Assembly (NCBI GenBank): GCA_958295775.1
Contig: CATQHC010000002.1
Span: 1,139,830 to 1,203,829, forward strand
Source: Chloroflexota bacterium
Lineage (GTDB): Bacteria; Chloroflexota; UBA11872; VXOZ01
Direction of reading: 5' to 3'
Length of the DNA: 64,000 bases
The notes under the pieces are model-generated. The model was not told the origin of the DNA and did no database searches. It worked only from the letters and a program-made list of their open reading frames with translations. Positions 27,970 to 36,232 of the stretch are shown here, in pieces. The stretch's first letter is position 1. The number at the start of each line of letters is the position of its first letter. The position numbers were made by a program, and so were the translations under genes.

Positions 27970-28188
27970 GGTTGCTGACTTTTGGTAGCCGTTGCCTCTT
28001 GGAGTCTCCGCTATCTCCCAATGTCATACCGAACGAAGCGTAGCGGATTGTCGAACCTGTTCGCGGAATTTAACTAACGGACACCTTGCGCACGTAGAGG
28101 CGAGCCCCACGCAATTGTGTCCAGCCCCGTAATGCTGTCGAATTAGCGCTGCGGCGAAAGTCGCAGCGCTCGATGGACCCCAACATCC

Positions 28189-28216
28189 CCGGTAGCGCAG
28201 GTTTGCAACCTGCGCC
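28189..28216. repeat. Dispersed repeat family B unit
   Basis: CCGGTAGCGCAGGTT, 3-nt spacer and AACCTGCGCC: an imperfect palindrome whose relatives lie at 11683, 33585 and 58437. Confidence 0.7.
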
Positions 28217-28342
28217 CATACGGCGCAGAAGCAATAGTGGTCAGTGGCTGCGCCCGACCGGTGTAGGGGCAAGCCTTGTGATTGCCCTTTTCTCTAATGC
28301 AACAACGTTGCCCCGCCTGCGCTCCGGTATGTGCCCCGGGAA

Positions 28343-28361
28343 GCGGGGGACAAGCCCCCGC
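28343..28361. repeat. Dispersed repeat family D
   Basis: GCGGGGG-ACAAG-CCCCCGC hairpin, the reverse orientation of the copy at 30248-30264. Confidence 0.55.
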
Positions 28362-28601
28362 GCCCGCCGGCGGCCCCGGTGTGCAACCGGCGCGCCCAGT
28401 ATGGTAAACTAGCAGCGCAAGCCTGAAAAGGCGCTGTCCGCTTATTCTTAGCCGCCCCCGTCACTCCGGTAACAGCCGGAATTTTGTGATAAAGCGCGTC
28501 AGATATTCCGCCACCGTGCGTAGATAGCTGCCAGTCGCTACTGCTTAGCGAATTACCCCCGTTCTACTTAAACGTGCTGTGCGCTTGCTGTATTCAAGCC
28601 C

Positions 28602-30227
28602 ATGTCTGCCCCAGCACACCACGCTGAAACACGCCAAAGGGTGCTCTCCGTGAAGCAGATCGTCTTCGTGCTCATATTATCCGTAGGCATAGCCGCTTGC
28701 GGCGCACCAGAGGAGGCAGGATTGACGCCGTCGCCGACGGCGCAACCAACCGCTACGCTGCTGCCAAGGCCAAAACCGCCGGCGCAACCGAGACCGACAC
28801 GCGAACCCAAACCGACGCCCGCGCCGCTCCGCGAATACGTCGTGCAACCCGGCGACACCCTCTACTCCCTCGCGCGCCGCTTCGGTGTTGACCTGCACGC
28901 ACTCGCTGAATTCAACCGGATTGCGGATCCGAGGAAAATCTACGTCGGTCAACGGTTGCTCGTCCCATCCGACGCAATTATAGCGACTGCGCCGCCGGCC
29001 AGGCCCACGCCGCCGCGCGTCCACGGTGTCGATTGCGCCTTCCGGTTCGGCTTCAAGGAACTCTACGATCTCATTCCCAATACTGTCGGTCAGTGCCTGG
29101 AGACTGAGCAGTATAACGTCAGCGGCGATAGCTTTCAACGAACTACCGGCGGTCTCTTGGTTTGGCGCAAGGCCGACAATATGACCACGTTCACGGACGG
29201 CTACTGGACTTGGATACATGGAGAAAAGGGTCTCCAGAAACGGCGCAATAGCGAACGCTTTGACTGGGACCCGCTCGATTCGAAACTTGCAGATGCGATT
29301 GAGACGCTGCGCACCACACCCAGCGGGGAGCGAGTCTACACACTGTTCATGCAGTCGGGCGCCACGGCGCAATTCGGGCTATTGGAGGGCCTGTCATCCT
29401 ACTCCACTTACCGCAACCTCATCATCATTAACGAACAGTACCGCCATGAAAGCCCCGAGGCACTCGCCCACACGCTCATTTGGCCGGCAGTAGGGCTGTA
29501 CAACGAGGCGGAGCGGTCGCAATCCTGGAGCGAGTGCATGGAGCGCGTGATCGACCAAGAGACCGCGCAAGCCCAGTGGTGGCGCGAACTGTTTGGCGTG
29601 GACGGCAAAGGCAATCCGACGGATTTGGAGCGATGGGCAAACTACGAAGTTGCCCTGCTTGTCAATGAGAGCCTGCGCTACTGGGTACGACTAAGTCCTC
29701 ATTATCGTGAACAGTGCGTAAAGTACGGAGCACCGCCGCAGCACATCGATCCGGTACTCGCCAAGGCGTATCGGACGGCGCTGATGGGAGGCGAATCCAC
29801 ACTGGGAAAGGCGGCGGCCGCAACGGTCATTGCCGCCAAGACGGGCGTCGTGTTCGGGCCGGCGGAAGGCTACGGCTATTACTTCCCTGCCCATAACCGC
29901 ATCGTTGTTAGAGAAGAACTCCGCAACGCGAGCGCCGACGTGCTAGCGGCCGTGCTTATACACGAGACCATGCACGTAGCGCAGTATCGGGAGCGGAGCG
30001 GACTGCGTTCACCGGCCGAGTGCGTCGAAGATGAAATCGAAGCGTTCAAAGCGGAAGCCCAGTGGTGGGCGGAGTGGCACGGTCACGATGGTAAAGACAA
30101 TCCTAATCAGGTAGAGCAGCGTATGAACGAACTGATGTACGCTTGGCTCACTGAGCTGCTGGAAGCGTTCGTACTGCTGAGCGACGGTTACCAGGAACAG
30201 TGCTTGGGCGGCATTGTAGATTCATAG
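28602..30227 (+). CDS. LysM lipoprotein with duplicated peptidase-like domain, second copy carrying HExxH
   Basis: 541 residues. An N-terminal signal sequence ends in a lipobox (AAC, Cys33). A Pro/Thr-rich linker (41-75) and one LysM domain (about 78-122, YVVQPGDTLYSLARRFGV) that should bind peptidoglycan follow. Two ~150-residue copies of one domain come next (about 225-375 and 382-535). The copies align at EQYRHESPEALAHTLIW/EELRNASADVLAAVLIH and at AQAQWWRELFGVDGKGNP/AEAQWWAEWHGHDGKDNP. The second copy has the zinc-protease motif HETMH (454-458); in the first the same place reads IWPAV. An in-frame GTG at 28650 is an alternative start giving a more typical signal peptide. No named family was recognised for the repeated domain. 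Confidence 0.82.
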   Translation: MSAPAHHAETRQRVLSVKQIVFVLILSVGIAACGAPEEAGLTPSPTAQPTATLLPRPKPPAQPRPTREPKPTPAPLREYVVQPGDTLYSLARRFGVDLHALAEFNRIADPRKIYVGQRLLVPSDAIIATAPPARPTPPRVHGVDCAFRFGFKELYDLIPNTVGQCLETEQYNVSGDSFQRTTGGLLVWRKADNMTTFTDGYWTWIHGEKGLQKRRNSERFDWDPLDSKLADAIETLRTTPSGERVYTLFMQSGATAQFGLLEGLSSYSTYRNLIIINEQYRHESPEALAHTLIWPAVGLYNEAERSQSWSECMERVIDQETAQAQWWRELFGVDGKGNPTDLERWANYEVALLVNESLRYWVRLSPHYREQCVKYGAPPQHIDPVLAKAYRTALMGGESTLGKAAAATVIAAKTGVVFGPAEGYGYYFPAHNRIVVREELRNASADVLAAVLIHETMHVAQYRERSGLRSPAECVEDEIEAFKAEAQWWAEWHGHDGKDNPNQVEQRMNELMYAWLTELLEAFVLLSDGYQEQCLGGIVDS

Positions 30228-30247
30228 CACTGAGTAGAACATGGAGC

Positions 30248-30264
30248 GCGGGGCTTGTCCCCGC
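30248..30264. repeat. Dispersed repeat family D, possible terminator
   Basis: GCGGGG-CTTGT-CCCCGC hairpin followed by TTCTTG, just after the LysM lipoprotein gene and before a convergent gene; it may serve as its terminator. Confidence 0.5.
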
Positions 30265-30373
30265 TTCTTGGCGCGGAACACCTACGCTATCTCAGGCAAG
30301 GTAGTTAGCGGCAAGAGAGATAGGAGAGGCACGGCCGTTTCGCGCAACCTGCGACGAGAGTCAGCGCTTGTCC

Positions 30374-30808
30374 CTAATCGAGCGGCAGGTACTCCAGTAA
30401 ATCCGGCTCCACTTCTTCCAGCGGCAGCGCCTCGTGGCAGATGGTGATGTCTGGAGACGGCGCGGCTGGGGGCCAAACGGCCTGGCCCACCACCAAGTTG
30501 TCGGCAACGAAGAATACCAACACTTGGGAGCGCGGGTAACGCGCCCGGAGGAACTCCGCAAAGGGCAGTATCCGCTCGTGGCGCTGGGCCTCGGCGAGTC
30601 CGTGCCACATTGCCACCGATGGTTCATCGAGCGGCATCACGATAATGTTGGCAACGGTCACGCCGTTTCGGTAAGTTCTATCGCTCCCGGCACTGTCCAT
30701 ATTCTCCGGCACGAGCGAAAGAAACGCGTCGCAGTTCCAGTGCTCGCGCTTTTCCTGACGGGAAATCTGATCCGCTGCAGCCCGCGCCTCTCGATTATTG
30801 CCTGCCAT
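30374..30808 (-). CDS. Hypothetical protein, 144 residues
   Basis: No family recognised. The protein is soluble in appearance, with no signal peptide or membrane segment. The N-terminal 30 residues are charged (REARAAADQISRQEKREHW). A hydrophobic central strand VLVFFVADNLVVGQAVWPP precedes an acidic C-terminus. ATG start with only a weak ribosome-binding site. It is convergent to the LysM gene and isolated from other minus-strand genes. Codon usage resembles its neighbours and competing frames are shorter, so it is probably real. Confidence 0.5.
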   Translation of the reverse strand: MAGNNREARAAADQISRQEKREHWNCDAFLSLVPENMDSAGSDRTYRNGVTVANIIVMPLDEPSVAMWHGLAEAQRHERILPFAEFLRARYPRSQVLVFFVADNLVVGQAVWPPAAPSPDITICHEALPLEEVEPDLLEYLPLD

Positions 30809-31083
30809 TAAGTACTGCCTGCCATGATTGCGTAGCGCTGCGTTTCTCGTAATTGTAGCGTATTAAATCCCTGACAGTACCAGTAAGCTGAGCTTCCCTC
30901 TCTATTCCGCGCTTGGGGCAAGCCTCAATGCTGTCGTATCGATAGAGAGGCAGTACGCTTGTTATCGCCCCAAGGCAAGCCGGCGCCCATCTTCCTTCCG
31001 CCTATGGCTGCGCCGCGTCCGCCTTCAGGAAACCTCTGCAAAATTCTGCTAAACAGTTGACATTGGGCTGGGTCGGCGCCGAT

Positions 31084-31122
31084 TCCCCCTCACCCCGGGC
31101 CTGTCCCCTGGGGAAAGGGGGG
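31084..31122. repeat. Dispersed repeat family C
   Basis: CCCCCTCACCCCGGGCCTG followed by a CCCCTGGGG hairpin core, in opposite orientation to the copy at 6714-6750. Confidence 0.5.
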
Positions 31123-31343
31123 TCTGTTCGCGTGCCGGCCCGGATTGTGCATCGGACTGGAATTCAGCGCCTGCTCTGAGCTTGCCGAAGGGCTGAAGAG
31201 CGTGCCCCGTGCCCTGGATACGGGGGGTCACCGTACGGCAGGATAGCCTCATTCACGGTAGGATAGGCCGGGGAGGCGACCGCGCCATATTCCTGTCCTG
31301 CGACCGGACGCGTAGTCCAACGCTTCTTTGGCTACCTCCAATC

Positions 31344-31386
31344 CTGTCAATCTCGTCTTGACAGACCCTCGTCGCTTCTCCAGAAT
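31344..31386 (+). promoter_or_regulatory. Promoter with overlapping inverted repeat upstream of AIM24 genes
   Basis: TTGACA (31358-31363), 17-bp spacer and CAGAAT (31381-31386). A perfect 7-bp inverted repeat, CTGTCAA (31344-31350) and TTGACAG (31358-31364), overlaps the -35 box and could be a repressor site. The TTG start lies 113 bp downstream. Confidence 0.5.
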
Positions 31387-31499
31387 TGCTGGGGTAGTGA
31401 ATTCTCTAGGTTTCTTGCTCATTTCCCGGACGTATTCCTTCGTTGTGGAAGATAGTGCGAAGGATAGTAGGGCTTGGGCATGGGGAAGGAGGGAAGCAA

Positions 31500-32159
31500 T
31501 TGGAATACCAGATAGAGGGCAATCCCGCGTACGGACACCTTAGCGTACGGCTCGGTCCCGGCGAGCAATTCATCGCCGAGGGGGGCAGCATGGCGTGGAT
31601 GTCGGAGGGCGTGCAGGTAAAAGCGCGCCTGCTCGGCGGTTTCCTGCGCGCGTTCTTCAGGAAGTTGGTGGGCGGCGAGTCGCTCTTCGTCGGCGAGTAC
31701 AGCCACCCGACCGGCGGAGAGGTGGCGTTTTCACCCTCCATTCCCGGCAACGTCGGGCACCGCGCGCTGGCCGGTAACTCGCTGGTGCTGACCGGAGGGT
31801 CGTTCATGGCGGCCACGCCCGGCGTGCAACTCAAGATGAGATTTGGCGGCTTCAAGAGCATGTTTTCCGGCGAGGGCATGTTCCTCATCGAGTGCAGCGG
31901 TAACGGGGACTTGTTCTTCAACACCTTTGGTGCGCTCATCGAAAGGGAAGTCGAAGACGGCTTCACCGTCGATACCGGCCACGTGGTCGCGTGGGAGCCT
32001 ACGGTGGACTACTCGATTCGCGGCATGGGCAACCTGAAGAGCACGCTGCTTTCGGGCGAGGGTCTGGCAATGCGGTTTACGGGCCGGGGCAAGGTGTATC
32101 TCCAGACCAGAACCTTGGGGTCGGTCGCCAACTGGCTCATGCCATTCCTGCCGGCATAG
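31500..32159 (+). CDS. AIM24 family protein (TIGR00266 type), copy 1 of 3
   Basis: 219 residues of the AIM24/TIGR00266 beta-prism family: YQIEGNPAYGHLSVRLGPGE, FIAEGGSMAWMS, GGFLRAFFRKLVGGESLFVGEY and VDTGHVVAWEPTVDYSIRG. TTG start chosen because AAGGAGGG ends 6 nt upstream and because family members begin with this strand; the open frame extends further upstream without support. The role in bacteria is not established; yeast Aim24 is a mitochondrial protein tied to membrane organisation. It is first of three paralogues in a row, with gaps of 16 and 1 bp. Confidence 0.88.
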   Translation: MEYQIEGNPAYGHLSVRLGPGEQFIAEGGSMAWMSEGVQVKARLLGGFLRAFFRKLVGGESLFVGEYSHPTGGEVAFSPSIPGNVGHRALAGNSLVLTGGSFMAATPGVQLKMRFGGFKSMFSGEGMFLIECSGNGDLFFNTFGALIEREVEDGFTVDTGHVVAWEPTVDYSIRGMGNLKSTLLSGEGLAMRFTGRGKVYLQTRTLGSVANWLMPFLPA

Positions 32160-32175
32160 AGGAGGTAGCGTAGCA

Positions 32176-32868
32176 ATGGCCAAATGCACACTCACCGGCG
32201 GCGGAGGCTTCAAGGCCGCGCTGGTGGAAATCGGACCCGCTGAAAAATTCATGTCGGAGGCGGGGGCAATGTTTCGCACCTCCGACAACGTGGACGTCCA
32301 GGTCACCACGCGCACCCGGTCCGCGGGCGGGCTGTTCGGTGGCATCAAGCGGATGTTCGCCGGCGAGAGCTTCTTCCTCTCGGAGTACCGAACGACGGAC
32401 GGACGCGGCGGCGAGGTGGGCCTCGCGCCCACTCTGCCCGGCGACGTGGCGCTCATCTCGTGCACGGGGCACAACAGTTGGGTATGCGCCGGGGGCAGCT
32501 ACATCGGCTCGTCCGAAAACCTGGGGCTGGATACGGAATTCCAGGGCCTTGGCGGGATGTTCTCAGGCGAGTCGCTCTCGTTCCTCAAGGTCGATGGCGT
32601 GGGAGATTTGCTCGTGAGCGCGTTCGGCGCCATCCGGGAAATCGACGTGGACGGCGCGTTTACCGTTGACACGGGCCATGTGGTCGCGTTCGAGGACTCG
32701 CTGACCTACTCCCTCGGCAAAGCGGGCGGAAGCTGGCTCCAGTCTTTCCTCGCGAGCGAGGGCATAACGCTTAACTTCAGCGGGCGCGGCAAGCTGTACG
32801 TCCAGAGCCACAACCCCAAGGAGTGGGGAGGCACATTGGGCGGGCTGCTGCCGGAAAGGAAGCAATGA
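32176..32868 (+). CDS. AIM24 family protein, copy 2 of 3
   Basis: 230 residues with the same motif order as its neighbours: VEIGPAEKFMSEAGAMFRTS, GLFGGIKRMFAGESFFLSEY, LGGMFSGESLSFLKVDGVGD, VDTGHVVAFEDSLTYSLG. It differs most at the N-terminus (AKCTLTGGGGFKA). ATG start with GGAGGT about 10 nt upstream. The paralogues are similar in layout but quite diverged, so the duplication is old; they may form hetero-oligomers. Confidence 0.87.
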   Translation: MAKCTLTGGGGFKAALVEIGPAEKFMSEAGAMFRTSDNVDVQVTTRTRSAGGLFGGIKRMFAGESFFLSEYRTTDGRGGEVGLAPTLPGDVALISCTGHNSWVCAGGSYIGSSENLGLDTEFQGLGGMFSGESLSFLKVDGVGDLLVSAFGAIREIDVDGAFTVDTGHVVAFEDSLTYSLGKAGGSWLQSFLASEGITLNFSGRGKLYVQSHNPKEWGGTLGGLLPERKQ

Positions 32869-32869
32869 G

Positions 32870-33550
32870 GTGAATTACGAGATAGCGAGCCGGCCGACTT
32901 ACAGCGTCCTGGAGGTCGGCCTCGACCCCAACGAGTCTGTCGTAGCGGAGTCCGGCGCGATGGTGTGGATGAGCAGTTCGATCCAACTCAACACCTCGGC
33001 GCGGGGAGGCATGTTCAAGAGCCTGCGTAGGTCCGCGCTCGGCGGCGAGAGCTTCTTTCAAAACGTCTTCGAGGCGCAAGACGCCCCTGGCGTCGTGGCG
33101 TTTTCGCCGGGGCAACCCGGCGACATCGTGGCCGTCGACCTCAGCCGCGGCGACGTGCTTATGGAGGACAGCGCCTACCTGGCCTCGCAGCAGGACGTCA
33201 CCATCGACACCACCTTCCAGGGTTTCCGGGGCTTCTTCAATGAAGGTCTCTTCATCCTCAGGGCCACCGGCAGCGGACTGCTCTTCTTCAGCGGCTACGG
33301 AGACATCGAGGAGATCGAGGTGAATGGCACGTACATCGTGGATAACGGTCACGCTGTGGCGTGGGAGCCGACGCTGACGTATGAGATTACGCGCGGCCGC
33401 TCCATCCGTTCGTTCCTGTTCTCGGACCAGTTGCTGCTAAGATTCGGCGGCCGCGGCCGGCTGTGGGTCCAGTCGCGGAATCCCCAAGCACTGGCCAACT
33501 GGGTGCACCCCTTCAGAGCCATCGAGAGCCAGGACTCCGACGACGACTAG
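32870..33550 (+). CDS. AIM24 family protein, copy 3 of 3
   Basis: 226 residues: NYEIASRPTYSVLEVGLDPN, VVAESGAMVWMSSSIQ, FKSLRRSALGGESFFQNVF and VDNGHAVAWEPTLTYEITRG. It ends in an acidic ESQDSDDD tail. GTG start one base after the previous stop; AAAGGA lies at the end of the preceding gene. It closes the three-gene unit. Confidence 0.88.
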   Translation: MNYEIASRPTYSVLEVGLDPNESVVAESGAMVWMSSSIQLNTSARGGMFKSLRRSALGGESFFQNVFEAQDAPGVVAFSPGQPGDIVAVDLSRGDVLMEDSAYLASQQDVTIDTTFQGFRGFFNEGLFILRATGSGLLFFSGYGDIEEIEVNGTYIVDNGHAVAWEPTLTYEITRGRSIRSFLFSDQLLLRFGGRGRLWVQSRNPQALANWVHPFRAIESQDSDDD

Positions 33551-33584
33551 TGGTTCGACATGCTTACGTCGATGGGCAAGAACG

Positions 33585-33697
33585 CCGGTAGCGCAGGTTC
33601 GCACGAGACGTGCGCACAACCTGCGCCATCTTCCCGTGACGTGGGGCAGTCACGCCAATCCGAGGGGTTGCGCACAGGATACAAACCCGTGCTACCG
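33585..33697. repeat. Composite element: two family B repeats facing each other
   Basis: It begins CCGGTAGCGCAGGTTCGCAC, with ACAACCTGCGCC soon after, and ends with ACAAACCCGTGCTACCG, the inverted counterpart, about 110 bp away. This pair-of-inverted-repeats layout resembles REPIN/BIME elements. It lies in the 483-bp gap 33551-34033. Confidence 0.6.
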
Positions 33698-33776
33698 TCT
33701 ATTCTATTCACTACTCCAAAATAGTTAAGTCACTAGGAGCGCAAAGCAAATTACTGGCTGCGAGGAGGTTGTAGCT

Positions 33777-33896
33777 ATACGGCAGAATTTCTTTAGGAGC
33801 CGTCTCTTCAACTGGATCATAGTCGGAGTATTCGTGATAGCCATTCTGATCATCGCTCGAGTCTGCGGAATCCCAATCGAGTTCAGCGTCGGATAG
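33777..33896 (+). CDS. Possible small one-helix membrane peptide (39 aa, non-canonical start)
   Basis: After GAGGAGG (33762-33768) a frame open to a TAG at 33894 encodes a short basic segment (RQNFFRSRLFNW), a 15-residue hydrophobic helix (IIVGVFVIAILIIA) and the tail RVCGIPIEFSVG. The layout is that of a small membrane protein or an N-in signal anchor. No ATG, GTG or TTG starts the frame; the codon at a normal distance from the ribosome-binding site is ATA. It may be a rare-start gene, a remnant of a larger gene or chance. An antisense frame of about 100 codons also exists but is acidic and featureless. Confidence 0.3.
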   Translation: MRQNFFRSRLFNWIIVGVFVIAILIIARVCGIPIEFSVG

Positions 33897-34033
33897 TCTG
33901 ACCGCCAGCAGCAGGCAGCGCCCGACCGGAACGCGCTCCCGCGCCGCCTGGATAGGACCCACCGCTCTCGGCCCAACAGCGGAATGTCCGGGGAATGGGC
34001 ATTCCGCCACACAGTCAAAAGGAGATTGCCGAA

Positions 34034-36232
34034 TTGAGCGCAGCCACTTCTCATACCCGTTGGTTGGCGGTCTTGGGAGTCTTGCTCCTCATTGTGATTC
34101 TAAGCGCCTGCGGTGAGAGTCCGGCGCTCACTGCTACCCCCGTAGCTACGCACACGCCGACACCGACGCCCATCCCCGCGAGTCCAACGCCGGAGCCATC
34201 CGCCGCCATTGCCGAGCTTGATGTCAGCATCGATAGCGGTACTGTCTGGCGGGAAGTGTTCGTTACGCTCACCACCGGCGAGCAAGCGTGCATCCGCAAC
34301 GCGCTGGGCAATGAGTTAGAGACGGCGCTGGGCCGGCCTATCGTGAGCGAGAGCGACAGCCCGGAGCAGTGGGAGGTGTCCATATTTTCCTGTCTCGCTC
34401 CGGAAATTGCCCGTGCCGTCTACTTCTCCGTTGTGATCGCTGAGATGCAAGAGGACGTGGAGTTGAGCGAGGTCGAACTGGCCGGCCTGCGGGAGTCGGT
34501 GGCCGCTACCGACGTGGCGGCCGTGGTTGCCGCCATGGTTGCCGAAGCCGACGATCACTCTGCGGCTGCGGCGTTCATCTCCGACTTTGTGAGCTGCCTG
34601 CCGGACCTACTCCTCTCGACCATGGTCGCGGAGATGGGGTTGGAGTGGGAAGAGTTGAGCGAGGACGAAGTAACCTGCTTGCGCGGGTTGCTGGCTGATA
34701 TTGACTGGGGCGCCTTGCTCTTCGCCGCTGAAGACTTCGAGGCGTATGCGGACTTTGCCGTCAGCGTGATTTCTTGCGTCCCGGCCCTACTCCTGTCCAG
34801 CGCGCTGGGTGAAGAGGTGGAGCTGAGCGAGGCAGAAGCGTCCTGCCTGCGGGAGGCGTTCGCCGCTATCGACATAGTCGCCCTGCTTACCGCCACTGAC
34901 GACCTCGCCATGTTTGCGGCGCTGGCGCCGGACATAGTGGGGTGCGTCCCGGACCTGTTCGTTTCCATCTTCATCGCGGAAACGGGGGCGAGTATAGAAG
35001 ACTTGAGCGCGGAGGAGCGGGACTGCCTGCGGGAGTCGATCGTCGCTATCGACTGGGCGGCCGTGGTTGCTGATGACTCTACTGCTGTGTCCGCGGCGTT
35101 CTCCGCCTTCTTTTCTTGCGTTCCGGGCCTACTCCTCTCCGCGGCGTTCGGAGAGGACATAGAACTGAGCGCAGACGAGGCGACCTGCCTAAGGGAGTCG
35201 TTCGCTGCTGTTGACATTGCCGCCCTGCTTGCCGGCACTGACGATACCGATGCGGCTGTGAAGTCGGTCGCGGCGCTGCTAAACTGCGTTCCACACCTGT
35301 TCTTTGCCGGCCTGACCGAGGATGGAGAAGCATTGAGCGAGGAAGAAGCGGCCTGCCTGCGGGAGCTGGTAGCCGCTACCGACCTCGCCGCCCTGCTTGC
35401 CTCTCCCGACGACTCCGCCGCGTACGTGGAGTTCGGCGTCGGGCTGTTGAACTGCGTGCCGGACCTGTTGAGCGCAGGGGATGAGGGAGACATAGCTCCC
35501 GTCTCCGACAGCGTCGACGACCACGCCGGCTCAGTCGAAGAGGCCACCGCTGTAACGGTCGGAGAGCCTGTGCCGGGCGAACTGGACTACGCGGACGACA
35601 CCGACTTCTTTGCGTTCCAGGCAGAGGAGGGCGTGTTCTATCAGATAGACGTGGCGCTGGGAACGCTCTCCGACTCGCTGGTTGGACTGTATGATGCTGA
35701 CGAGCAGGCACTGGCGTACAACGACGATCACGGCGATTCGCTGGCCTCGCGCATCATCTGGGAAGCGCCGCGCTCGGGTGTGTACTACGTTGCGGTGGAG
35801 GGCTACGGCGCCGGTTCGTATACTCTGACGGTGGCCGTTTCCAATGTCACGGACGACCACGCCGGCTCAGTCGAGGAGGCCACCGCTGTAACGGTAGGAG
35901 AGCCTGTGCAAGGCGCGCTGGACTACGCGGACGACACTGACGTCTTCGCGTTCCAGGCAGAGGAGGGCGTATCCTACCAGATAGACGTGGCGCTGGGAAC
36001 GCTCTCCGACTCGCTGGTGGGACTGTATGACGCCGACGAGTTGTTGCTGGCCTTCAACGACGATCACGATGATTCGCTGGCCTCGCGCATCGTCTGGGAA
36101 GCGCCGCGCTCAGGCGGATACTACATTGCGGTGGAGGGCTATGGCACCGGTTCGTATACTCTGACGATCACTGTGTCCGACGTCAGGGACGACCGCGCCG
36201 GCGCAACTGGATTCCCGCTTTCGCGGGGATAA
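34034..36232 (+). CDS. Acidic lipoprotein of seven Cys-bearing helical repeats and two PPC domains
   Basis: 732 residues. The signal peptide has lipobox LSAC, followed by a Thr/Pro linker. Residues ~80-480 form seven repeats of about 57 residues with the pattern CLR, 31-34 residues, then CVP-DLLL, and an acidic LSEEE link; the second repeat lacks its first Cys. Predicted helices and paired cysteines suggest a disulfide-linked solenoid outside the membrane. Residues ~495-700 hold two PPC-like domains (pre-peptidase C-terminal type; DYADDTDFFAFQAEEGV, GSYTLTV). A third PPC repeat begins (DDRAG) but stops in residues encoded by a dispersed palindrome. TTG start with AAGGAG 8 nt upstream preferred; an ATG at 33995 would add 13 residues. 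No family recognised for the helical repeats. Confidence 0.8.
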   Translation: MSAATSHTRWLAVLGVLLLIVILSACGESPALTATPVATHTPTPTPIPASPTPEPSAAIAELDVSIDSGTVWREVFVTLTTGEQACIRNALGNELETALGRPIVSESDSPEQWEVSIFSCLAPEIARAVYFSVVIAEMQEDVELSEVELAGLRESVAATDVAAVVAAMVAEADDHSAAAAFISDFVSCLPDLLLSTMVAEMGLEWEELSEDEVTCLRGLLADIDWGALLFAAEDFEAYADFAVSVISCVPALLLSSALGEEVELSEAEASCLREAFAAIDIVALLTATDDLAMFAALAPDIVGCVPDLFVSIFIAETGASIEDLSAEERDCLRESIVAIDWAAVVADDSTAVSAAFSAFFSCVPGLLLSAAFGEDIELSADEATCLRESFAAVDIAALLAGTDDTDAAVKSVAALLNCVPHLFFAGLTEDGEALSEEEAACLRELVAATDLAALLASPDDSAAYVEFGVGLLNCVPDLLSAGDEGDIAPVSDSVDDHAGSVEEATAVTVGEPVPGELDYADDTDFFAFQAEEGVFYQIDVALGTLSDSLVGLYDADEQALAYNDDHGDSLASRIIWEAPRSGVYYVAVEGYGAGSYTLTVAVSNVTDDHAGSVEEATAVTVGEPVQGALDYADDTDVFAFQAEEGVSYQIDVALGTLSDSLVGLYDADELLLAFNDDHDDSLASRIVWEAPRSGGYYIAVEGYGTGSYTLTITVSDVRDDRAGATGFPLSRG

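Larger units (their letters stand above)
27970..28601. other. Intergenic region with several dispersed repeats
   Basis: 632 bp with no gene. It contains a family B element (28189-28216), a GTAGGGGCAAGCC half-palindrome near 28263 related to family A, a family D hairpin (28343-28361) and a short CCGG hairpin near 28463. The region just before 28602 should contain the LysM gene promoter; none is clear. Confidence 0.6.
30809..31499. other. Long intergenic region with repeats and a promoter
   Basis: 691 bp with no convincing gene. It holds a 9-bp inverted repeat CCTCTCTAT spaced by 36 bp (30897-30950), a family C element (31084-31122), a CTGAGCTTGCCGAAGGG stretch near 31175-31193 reminiscent of dispersed repeats in environmental Chloroflexota, and the promoter at 31344-31386. 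Confidence 0.6.

Noticed and set aside
33711-34010. Antisense 99-codon frame across the 33.7-34.0 kb gap
   Set aside because: Acidic and featureless; the opposite strand gives a much more protein-like membrane helix after a good ribosome-binding site.
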